Source: Gemmatimonadota bacterium (GTDB lineage: Bacteria > Latescibacterota > UBA2968 > UBA8231). From it: DNA of 5,169 nucleotides. The stretch covers positions 1 through 5,169 of the forward strand of contig JAPOZF010000304.1 in the NCBI GenBank assembly GCA_026706165.1, written 5' to 3'. The notes below the pieces were generated by a model, which saw only the letters and a list, made by a program, of their open reading frames with translations, had not been told where the DNA came from and searched no databases. Shown here in pieces: positions 1 to 4,661 of this stretch (within the stretch, counting starts at the first letter, position 1; every line of letters begins with the position of its first letter). Both the position numbers and the translations under genes were made by a program.

Positions 1-295
1 AGCGCAGGACCACCGCGGGGATGTCGAGGAACTTCGCCATCATGAACTCGACCACCGTGCCGGAGTCGAGGTCGGCGCCGTCGAAGTTGAACAGCCCGAG
101 GTCGCAGGCCATCACCTGCTTGAGGTCCTGGTTGCGGATGTCGGCGGCCCTTCCCGTGGACTGCTCGAGATCCTGCGGGGAGACGCAGGTGTAGCGGCCG
201 CCGGAGTGGCGCTCGATCGCCTCGGCGAGGAGGGCGTTGCCGATGAGGTGCTTGTGGTCGAACAGGTCGCCGGCGAAATAGACGGAAAAGGTCAT
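1..295 (-). CDS. Nucleoside 2-deoxyribosyltransferase family protein, N-terminal part (3' end outside window)
   Basis: Reverse-strand reading from the ATG at 295 gives 98 residues open to the window edge. The start MTFSVYFAGDLFDHKH has the Y-x-A-G-x-x-F opening typical of nucleoside 2-deoxyribosyltransferases (PF05014). Further in come an Arg/Asp stretch (DIRNQDL, 53-59), the C-D motif (64-65), a central FDG (71-73) and the signature DSGTVVEF (77-84). In the family, the Glu of this signature (E83 here) is the catalytic nucleophile that cleaves the N-glycosidic bond of deoxynucleosides, and D72 lies in the nucleobase/ribose pocket. Enzymes of this type swap bases between deoxynucleosides in cytosolic purine/pyrimidine salvage; some relatives are nucleoside hydrolases. 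The C-terminal part that completes the neighbouring subunit's active site is not visible, so substrate cannot be judged. It is divergent from the PhyH gene. The start is supported by a strong Shine-Dalgarno. The gene was not in the supplied ORF list and was found by direct translation. Confidence 0.85.
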   Translation of the reverse strand, partial: MTFSVYFAGDLFDHKHLIGNALLAEAIERHSGGRYTCVSPQDLEQSTGRAADIRNQDLKQVMACDLGLFNFDGADLDSGTVVEFMMAKFLDIPAVVLR

Positions 296-300
296 GCCCT

Positions 301-306
301 TCCTCC
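301..306 (-). promoter_or_regulatory. Strong Shine-Dalgarno (AGGAGG) of the deoxyribosyltransferase gene
   Basis: On the minus strand the bases before the ATG at 295 read AAGGAGGAAGGGC, with AGGAGG five bases from the start codon. It is a near-perfect match to the 16S anti-SD and fixes the start. It is the strongest ribosome binding site in the window, unlike the A-rich, SD-poor leader of the divergent PhyH gene. Confidence 0.8.
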
Positions 307-385
307 TTGTGGCGCGGCGGTCTTCCGGAATCGTTTTTGACGTTTCACCGCCAGGATGGGAATTTCCCCGCAACGGAACGCGGGA

Positions 386-400
386 TTGCGCGCCGCGCAA
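386..400. promoter_or_regulatory. Inverted repeat TTGCGC-N3-GCGCAA, possible operator
   Basis: Perfect 6-bp arms are separated by three bases. The repeat sits centrally in the divergent region and abuts a second inverted repeat (GCGGG-aaa-CCCGC, 401-413). Spaced dyads like this are typical of dimeric regulator sites, but short palindromes are also common by chance in GC-rich DNA and no regulator gene is in the window. Confidence 0.3.
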
Positions 401-413
401 GCGGGAAACCCGC
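401..413. repeat. Inverted repeat GCGGG-aaa-CCCGC
   Basis: Perfect 5-bp arms with an AAA loop lie immediately downstream of the 386-400 dyad and six bases before the ATG at 419. It could form a small hairpin in the PhyH leader RNA just ahead of the first mini-ORF, or be an operator half of a composite site. Function is inferred only from position. Confidence 0.3.
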
Positions 414-418
414 TACCG

Positions 419-456
419 ATGACGGTCATGGAAACATGACAATCGAAGAAAAATGA
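419..456 (+). promoter_or_regulatory. Two overlapping six-codon mini-ORFs coupled to PhyH by ATGA overlaps
   Basis: The ATG at 419 reads MTVMET and stops at TGA 437-439, which overlaps the next ATG at 436 (ATGA). That ATG reads MTIEEK and stops at TGA 454-456, which overlaps the PhyH ATG at 453 (again ATGA). PhyH itself begins MTVEET. Such four-base stop/start overlaps are the classical arrangement for translational coupling by reinitiation. None of the three starts has a strong Shine-Dalgarno; GGAAA and GAAGA are the nearest purine runs. The arrangement follows automatically from a 17-bp repeat of an ATGA-bearing unit, so function is unproven. Confidence 0.3.
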
Positions 457-469
457 CAGTCGAAGAAAC
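419..469 (+). repeat. Three tandem 17-bp units at the PhyH start
   Basis: The units are 419-435, 436-452 and 453-469, and all begin ATGAC. Units 2 and 3 agree at 15 of 17 positions, units 1 and 3 at 13 of 17, and units 1 and 2 at 11 of 17. Because 17 is not a multiple of three, the three ATGs fall in three different frames. Only the third opens the PhyH gene. The pattern suggests replication-slippage duplication of the gene start, followed by divergence of the upstream copies. Confidence 0.75.
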
Positions 470-1253
470 GCTGTTCCAGCTCAAGCTGCACGGGTGGTGC
501 CTGGTCGAGAACGTCATCCCGGAATCCACGGTGCGCGGGGTGCGGCGGAGCATCGAGGCCACCGCGGCGGCGTACGGCCGCCGGAAAGGGGAGAGCATCG
601 ACATTCCCGACGTCCTCAACGCCGACCAGTCGTTCGCACCGCACCTCGCCCACGAGGCGATCCTCGGGCCGCTCAGGGCGCTGTGGGGCCCCTGGGTGCG
701 CCTGCGGACCGCCAAGGGGTTCGTCTGCAAACCGGGATACCCGGAGGGCAGCCTGCACGCGGACGGCCCCTACATCCAGTCCGCCCCGGTGTGCATGAAC
801 GCCCCCTACCAGGACTTCATCGCCAAGGTCACGGCGGTGTGGATGCTGACGCCTTTCACCCGGGAGAACGGGGCCACGGTGCTGGTTCCCGGCAGCCACC
901 GCGCCGACAACAACCGCACCGGCGGGCTCGAGCAGCCGGTGCCCCATCCCGGGCAGATTCAGGTCACCGGGGCGGCCGGCAGCGTCGCGCTTTTCGACGC
1001 CCGCACCTGGCACGGCAGCGGCGGCAACAACAGCGGCCAGGACCGGGTGGGCCTGGTCATGACCTACTTTCCCTGGTGGCTGGCACAGGATCCGGCCATG
1101 CCGCCGGGCACGCCGGAACGGGAGCGTCTCCGCGAGGAGACGGGGTTGAGCGACGAGGAGCTGGGGAAGGGAACGGCCCTGCTGCCGGCGGAGGTGTACC
1201 GGGCGCTGCCCGAGGACGTCAAGCCGCTGCTGCGGCACTGGGTGCGGCCGTAG
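453..1253 (+). CDS. Phytanoyl-CoA dioxygenase (PhyH) family Fe(II)/2-oxoglutarate oxygenase
   Basis: This 266-residue protein has the size and fold signature of the PhyH family (PF05721), cytosolic non-haem iron oxygenases that hydroxylate or oxidise small molecules using 2-oxoglutarate and O2. The iron-binding triad is visible: H102 and D104 in LHADGPY, and H187 in TWHGSGGNNS. R198 after the distal histidine is placed to hold the 2-oxoglutarate carboxylate. Also typical are VWMLTPFTRENGATVLVPGSH (start 129, ending at PGSH 146-149) and the N-terminal FQLKLHGWCLVENVIP (8-23). No signal peptide or membrane segment is seen. The start at 453 is chosen because family members begin with this type of short lead before F-Q-L, and no upstream ATG is in frame. 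The symporter follows 62 bp later on the same strand, suggesting cotranscription. All catalytic residues are present, so it is probably active. Substrate is unknown; the family includes many uncharacterised members in environmental phyla. Confidence 0.9.
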   Translation: MTVEETLFQLKLHGWCLVENVIPESTVRGVRRSIEATAAAYGRRKGESIDIPDVLNADQSFAPHLAHEAILGPLRALWGPWVRLRTAKGFVCKPGYPEGSLHADGPYIQSAPVCMNAPYQDFIAKVTAVWMLTPFTRENGATVLVPGSHRADNNRTGGLEQPVPHPGQIQVTGAAGSVALFDARTWHGSGGNNSGQDRVGLVMTYFPWWLAQDPAMPPGTPERERLREETGLSDEELGKGTALLPAEVYRALPEDVKPLLRHWVRP

Positions 1254-1303
1254 CGGCGCCGGAATCGCTGGATCCGACAATCGTCGACAAGGACACTGAA
1301 AAC

Positions 1304-1313
1304 CGAGATCTCG
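1304..1313. repeat. 10-bp perfect palindrome CGAGATCTCG before the symporter start
   Basis: The palindrome ends two bases before the ATG at 1316 and covers the place where a Shine-Dalgarno would lie. No better ribosome binding site is seen there, so GAGAT within the palindrome may serve. It could be a regulator site or a small RNA stem masking initiation, but a palindrome of this length is expected a few times by chance in a window this size. Confidence 0.25.
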
Positions 1314-1315
1314 AC

Positions 1316-2587
1316 ATGACCGAACACGGAAACACCCCCATTCCGAGGTACCGACAACTTCACTGGCAGGTGCTGGCCGCCATGGTCCTGGGAGCGGCCG
1401 CCGGCTTTCTCGGGGGCGAGACCGCCGCGGGCTGGGTGGGCTGGCTCGGCACCCTGTTCATGCGCCTGCTGCGCATGGTCATCATCCCCCTGGTGGTCGT
1501 CTCCATCGTCAGCGGCATCGCCACGGTAGGCGGGGGGCGGGCCCTCGGGAGGCTGTTCGGAAAGACCCTGGGGTACTACGTGCTGTCGAGCGCCCTGGCG
1601 ATCTTCGCCGGCCTCGTCCTCGTCAACCTCATCCGCCCGGGAGAGGGGGCCGACCTCGGGGCCGCCGAGGGGCAGGCGCTTCCGGAGCTGGAGACCCCCG
1701 GCTCCCCGGTCGAGCTGCTTCTCGACATCGTCCCGCAGAACTTCCTCGCCGCCGCCGCCGGGGGGGACATGCTGGCGGTGATCTTCTTCTCGATCCTGCT
1801 GGGAGTAGCGGTCGCCGGCCTGCGGTCCCCGCACCAGGAGGTTCTGTCCGGCTTCTTCGGGGCGGCGTTCGAGGTGATGATGGCCCTGACCGGGGGCATC
1901 ATCCGCTTCCTGCCGCTCGGCGTCTTCGGTCTGATGACCGCGGCGGTGGCCGAGTTCGGCCTCGACGCCTTCGGACCCCTGGCGAAGTACTGCGCCACCA
2001 TTGCCGCCGGCCTGACGGTCCACCTCCTGGTCACGCTGCCCCTGCTGCTCCTGCTGCTGGGGCGCATCCGTCCGGGCATCCACTTCCGCAACATGATCGA
2101 CCCGCTGGTCGTCGCCTTCTCGACGAGCTCTTCGGGGGCGACCCTGCCGGTGACGATGAGGACGGTCCAGCGCAAGGTCGGCGTCTCCAACCGCACGGCG
2201 TCGTTCGTGCTGCCGATGGGGGCCACAATCAACATGGACGGGACCGCGCTCTTCGAGTGCGTCGGGGTGCTGTTCATCGCCCAGGCCCTCGGGGCGGACC
2301 TCGCCTTCGGCCAGCAGGCGATCGTGGTCCTTACCGCGCTGCTCGCCTCGATCGGGGCTGCCGCGGTGCCGTCGGCCGGTCTGGTGATCATCTTCATCGT
2401 GCTGGAGTCGGTGGGGCTGCGCGGCCCCCACGTCGATCTCATCGTCGGCTTCATGCTGGCCATCGACCGGCCGCTCGACATGTTCCGCACAACCGTCAAT
2501 GTCTTCAGCGATTCCTGCGGGGCCGCCATCATCGCGCGCTCGGAAGGGGAGACGGGGGTGGACGCCGCCTCGGAAACTTCAGGATGA
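1316..2587 (+). CDS. Dicarboxylate/amino acid:cation symporter (DAACS/SLC1 family), EAAT-like
   Basis: The protein has 423 residues, the full length for the SDF/DAACS family (PF00375): inner-membrane, trimeric elevator carriers driving uptake of glutamate, aspartate or C4-dicarboxylates with Na+ or H+. Hydrophobic helices begin near residue 16, after a short cytosolic lead. Family hallmarks occur in order: hairpin HP1 STSSSGATLP (269-278), the TM7 cation motif NMDGT (306-310), hairpin HP2 ASIGAAAVPSAG (344-355), and TM8 with D388, R391, T392, N395 and D399. By alignment from memory these equal GltPh D394, R397, T398, N401 and D405. The conserved arginine indicates an acidic substrate. HP2 and the stretch before it look more like animal EAATs than GltP/DctA; HP2 has PSAG where GltPh has PGAG. 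The same frame is open far upstream inside PhyH, but 1316 is the first ATG giving a normal N-terminus. Shine-Dalgarno is weak. Probable operon with PhyH. Confidence 0.92.
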   Translation: MTEHGNTPIPRYRQLHWQVLAAMVLGAAAGFLGGETAAGWVGWLGTLFMRLLRMVIIPLVVVSIVSGIATVGGGRALGRLFGKTLGYYVLSSALAIFAGLVLVNLIRPGEGADLGAAEGQALPELETPGSPVELLLDIVPQNFLAAAAGGDMLAVIFFSILLGVAVAGLRSPHQEVLSGFFGAAFEVMMALTGGIIRFLPLGVFGLMTAAVAEFGLDAFGPLAKYCATIAAGLTVHLLVTLPLLLLLLGRIRPGIHFRNMIDPLVVAFSTSSSGATLPVTMRTVQRKVGVSNRTASFVLPMGATINMDGTALFECVGVLFIAQALGADLAFGQQAIVVLTALLASIGAAAVPSAGLVIIFIVLESVGLRGPHVDLIVGFMLAIDRPLDMFRTTVNVFSDSCGAAIIARSEGETGVDAASETSG

Positions 2588-2782
2588 TCCAGTACCCGTT
2601 CGCTTGGGGACAGGAGCTCAAGGCGCGCGGCTGACAACCTGACCGGAGAGTGCCGGCCCCAGTCCTTTGGCGCGCGCCCTGGAGATCGCTATTTCCGAAC
2701 GGCCGTGTAAACGGATACCTGCCGGTATCCCGGCAAGCCCCCCGACCGAGGCCGGCGGGGATCACCCGGGGCAGGCGGTTCC
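2588..2782. other. Convergent intergenic region with small hairpins
   Basis: This gap of about 195 bp lies between the 3' ends of the symporter and the minus-strand oxidoreductase. I see no gene in it. It holds a 10-bp palindrome GGCGCGCGCC (2669-2678), an 8-bp palindrome ACGGCCGT (2699-2706) and a perfect 7-bp stem-loop (2713-2730). These would suit termination from both sides, although no clear T-run is present on the plus strand. Confidence 0.5.
2713..2730. terminator. Candidate bidirectional terminator hairpin GGATACC-tgcc-GGTATCC
   Basis: A perfect 7-bp stem with a 4-base loop lies between two converging genes. Read on the minus strand, the stem is followed by GTTTAC, a weak T-rich tail that could serve the oxidoreductase operon. 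Read on the plus strand there is no T-run. The candidate therefore rests on position and symmetry rather than a full intrinsic-terminator signature. Confidence 0.35.
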
Positions 2783-3934
2783 TCAGCCCCGGCCCAGGCG
2801 CCTGTCCTCCGCCGCGAGCCAGTCCCCGTAGGGCCGGGGCATCGGCGCCGGCGGTCCCAGCCCGGCCTCGGCGCGCCAGCGCAGCAGCGGATGATCCCGC
2901 CCCTGCTGGGGCAGGTCCACCGGCCTTCCGCAGGCCGCGGATTCGAAGATCCCCATTATCATTTCCAGCACGTGCCGGCCCTCGGAGCCGCTGCACAGGT
3001 GCTCCCGCCCCTCGTCGAGGGCGCGCACGTACTCGTCGGTGAAGGCGTAGTCCTCTGCCGACGACTTCTCCGGATCGTAATGGCCGGGATGCTCCAGCTC
3101 CAGCGGCTCCCATTCCCTGTCCTGCCCGGGCTCGAAGTGAGGCACCGGCAACCACCAGGCCCCGGTGATCTTCCAGAACATCCGTCCCTCGGTGCCGAAC
3201 ACTTCCAGCCCGTAGGCGGAAACATCGATGGCGGGGAACCGGTGCTGCAGGAGCGTGACCGTCGTGTTCCCCTCGAACTCCAGGGTCGCGGTGATGTGCT
3301 CTCCGGCGATCGTGCCCATGCCGCCGGGGGAGGGGACCACGTCTTCCGGGGTGATCGGGCGGCCGTCGGTCAGGGCGCTCGCGGTCACCCGCCGGCAGGG
3401 TCCTGCCAGCTCGAGGATCGCGTTGAGCAGGTGGGTGCCGATGTTCATCAGCCCGTAGCCGCCGTAGTACCCCTTGCCGCTGGCGACGATGTGGCGGAGG
3501 CTGCCGATGCGCCCCTCGCGCAGGGCACGGGAAATCGCCTGCATCGCCGCCCCGGTCCGCGCCTGGTGGTGCACGGCGGTGCGCACCCCCTTTGCCGCGG
3601 CCTTCGCCAGCACCGCGTCGGCCTGCTCGAGGTCGACGCAGATCGGCTTTTCCACCTCGATATGCACCCCGTGCTCCAGCACGCGCATGCAGAGGTCGTA
3701 GTGGAACTCGGTGCCGGTCGGTATCGCCACGATGTCGGGCTCGCTCCGGCGGATCATCTCGTCGAGATCGGTGAAGCGGGCGGAAACCCCGAGCTCTTCA
3801 CCCAGTGTTTCGAGCAACTCGGGCTTGAGGTCGCACAGGGCCACGACTTCGGTGCGGGGGTGGGCGTGGTAGGCCCGGGCGGCCGCGGTGCCCCGGCCGC
3901 GGCAGCCCAGAATTCCGACGCGATAGGTCTTCAT
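2783..3934 (-). CDS. Gfo/Idh/MocA family NAD(P)-dependent oxidoreductase
   Basis: This 383-residue protein begins MKTYRVGILGCRGRG, a Rossmann nucleotide-binding turn (G7, G10, G13, G15). D35 at the end of strand 2 (VVALCD) favours NAD(H) over NADP(H). The family hallmark EKP is at 95-97, where K96 is the usual catalytic lysine. GLMNIGTHLLN (161-171) supplies the conserved histidine H168, with Asn in place of both aspartates of the common D-x-G-x-H-x-x-D form. Family enzymes (PF01408 plus a C-terminal domain) oxidise or reduce sugars, inositols and sugar-like compounds in the cytosol; the exact substrate cannot be read from sequence. An upstream in-frame ATG at 3976 would add 14 residues but lies inside the hydrolase gene. 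The start at 3934 has AAGGGA six bases ahead and the Rossmann strand directly after it. It lies 17 bp downstream of the hydrolase stop, so the two are probably cotranscribed. No signal peptide. Confidence 0.92.
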   Translation of the reverse strand: MKTYRVGILGCRGRGTAAARAYHAHPRTEVVALCDLKPELLETLGEELGVSARFTDLDEMIRRSEPDIVAIPTGTEFHYDLCMRVLEHGVHIEVEKPICVDLEQADAVLAKAAAKGVRTAVHHQARTGAAMQAISRALREGRIGSLRHIVASGKGYYGGYGLMNIGTHLLNAILELAGPCRRVTASALTDGRPITPEDVVPSPGGMGTIAGEHITATLEFEGNTTVTLLQHRFPAIDVSAYGLEVFGTEGRMFWKITGAWWLPVPHFEPGQDREWEPLELEHPGHYDPEKSSAEDYAFTDEYVRALDEGREHLCSGSEGRHVLEMIMGIFESAACGRPVDLPQQGRDHPLLRWRAEAGLGPPAPMPRPYGDWLAAEDRRLGRG

Positions 3935-3940
3935 GCCGGT

Positions 3941-3946
3941 TCCCTT
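3941..3946 (-). promoter_or_regulatory. Shine-Dalgarno (AAGGGA) selecting the oxidoreductase start at 3934
   Basis: On the minus strand AAGGGA stands six bases before the ATG at 3934. This purine run favours 3934 over the in-frame ATG at 3976, which would begin within the preceding hydrolase gene. Confidence 0.55.
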
Positions 3947-3951
3947 CGTTT

Positions 3952-4631
3952 TCAGGCGCTCTGCCGCTTCATCCACGAGGACGCCACCCGCGCCAGCTCC
4001 TTCATCACCGGCTCGGTCGAGGAGCGGCTGCGCTTCCTCACCCGGAAGCCGTGGTCGGCGGTGTCGACGAGGTGGAGGGTGCCCCGCTCCCCGAGCTTGG
4101 CCACCGCCGGCTCCAGCAGGGAGAGCTCGGCAAGGGCGTCGCGCGGGCCGGAGATGAACAGCATCGGCAGCGTCACCTGTTCGAGGTGGGCGGCGCGTTG
4201 GGTCCCCGGCTTGCCCGCCGGGTGCAGGGGGAAGGCGAAGAAGAGGATCCCCGCAGGCCGGCGAGCGGCTCCCCGGCCGCGGCCATCGAGGTCATGCGCC
4301 CGCTCATCGAGTGCCCGCCGGCGAACAGGGGCAGGCCGGGTGCCTGCCGGGCGGCCGCGGCCACCGCGGCGCGCACCGTGGACAGGCGCACCTTCTCGCC
4401 GTCCATGCCGCCGCCCCCTTTTTCCGAGTACGGGTAGTTGTAGCGGAAGGTCGCCACCCCGGCGGCGGCGAGGGCCTGCGCCAGCTCCTCCATGAAGGTG
4501 TGGCGCATGCTGGTGCCGGCGCCGTGCCCGAGCACAAGCAGGGCCCCGGCTTCCCGGGGCCGCAGGTACAGGGCCGAGACCTCCCCCTTCTCTTCGTGGG
4601 CGGTGAACTTCAGCTCCTTCGCCTCCGGCAT
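3952..4631 (-). pseudogene. KANL3/TEX30-like alpha/beta hydrolase, broken by a single-base frameshift
   Basis: Two minus-strand frames together make one alpha/beta hydrolase (dienelactone hydrolase-like, KANL3/TEX30 type). The first, from ATG 4631, has the oxyanion-hole GHGAG (35-39), RYNYPYSEKG (63-72) and the nucleophile elbow GGHSMSGRMTS (105-115, S108). After LAGLRG (123-128) it turns into Ser/Pro/Arg-rich nonsense and stops at 4173. The other frame continues ILFFAFPLHPAGKPGTQRAA, then FISGPRDAL with acid D165, and ADHGF with H194, ending SSWMKRQSA at 3952. One extra base at the C run 4249-4252 restores a 226-residue protein with a complete Ser-Asp-His triad. The family is cytosolic with mostly unknown substrates. 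GAGG (4639-4642) lies seven bases before the start. It is upstream of the oxidoreductase. The intact second half suggests either a sequencing/assembly error or a very recent mutation. As written, only a truncated protein lacking D165 and H194 is made. Confidence 0.88.
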
Positions 4632-4661
4632 GACCTCGCCTCGCTATCTTTTCTGGTGCCT
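4632..4661. promoter_or_regulatory. Very short divergent spacer between hydrolase and substrate-binding protein genes
   Basis: Only about 30 bp separate the hydrolase ATG (4631) from the GTG of the binding protein (4662). A TATCTT at 4645-4650 (4 of 6 matches to the -10 consensus) lies 11 bases before that GTG and might drive a nearly leaderless transcript, but no -35 is recognisable. Any promoter for either gene must overlap the coding sequence of the other. Confidence 0.3.
4639..4642 (-). promoter_or_regulatory. Probable Shine-Dalgarno (GAGG) of the hydrolase gene
   Basis: The minus strand reads GCGAGGCGAGGTC before the ATG at 4631. The upstream GAGG is seven bases from the start, a normal spacing; the downstream GAGG is only two bases away and too close. 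Confidence 0.45.

Larger units (their letters stand above)
296..452. promoter_or_regulatory. Divergent intergenic control region
   Basis: This region lies between the starts of the minus-strand deoxyribosyltransferase and the plus-strand PhyH gene, so promoters for both should be here. Visible elements are an 8-bp palindrome TTCCGGAA (323-330), an inverted repeat GGGAA-T-TTCCC (358-368), TTGCGC-gcc-GCGCAA (386-400) and GCGGG-aaa-CCCGC (401-413), then the 17-bp repeat tract. A plus-strand TTGACG at 337-342 matches the sigma-70 -35 consensus at 5 of 6 bases. However, the hexamer 17-18 bases downstream (around GAATTT, 360-365) is a poor -10, so I do not call a promoter position. Confidence 0.5.

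Noticed and set aside
337..365. Sigma-70 promoter with TTGACG as -35 for PhyH
   Set aside because: The -35 is good, but no acceptable -10 stands at 16-18 bp spacing, so the promoter is mentioned only within the control region.
426..1280. Long minus-strand ORF (284 codons) opposite PhyH
   Set aside because: Its translation is Pro/Arg/Gly/His-rich with no recognisable motif, and the plus strand encodes a complete oxygenase with all catalytic residues. It is a GC-rich antisense shadow.
494..1315. N-terminal extension of the symporter frame by 274 codons into PhyH
   Set aside because: The extension is Arg/Gly/Pro/Ala-rich low-complexity translation of PhyH in the wrong frame. The symporter family starts close to its first helix, matching the ATG at 1316.
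1064..2431. 455-codon minus-strand ORF opposite the symporter
   Set aside because: The composition is dominated by Gln, Arg, Asp and Gly with no domain, as expected from the complement of a hydrophobic membrane-protein gene.
1576..2637. 353-codon minus-strand ORF opposite the symporter
   Set aside because: Ser/Arg/Pro-rich, with no motif, fully antisense to the well-supported symporter.
3935..3976. Upstream ATG at 3976 as the oxidoreductase start
   Set aside because: It would overlap the hydrolase 3' end and add 14 residues before the Rossmann strand. The ATG at 3934 has its own Shine-Dalgarno and matches the family N-terminus.
3952..4176. Separate small gene starting at GTG 4176
   Set aside because: Its translation is the C-terminal third of the hydrolase (acid D165 and H194), joined to the upstream half by the one-base frameshift; it is not an independent gene.
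2891..4495. 534-codon plus-strand ORF across the oxidoreductase and hydrolase
   Set aside because: It runs antisense to two genes with clear family motifs, and its translation is motif-free and rich in Arg, Pro, Gly and Ala.
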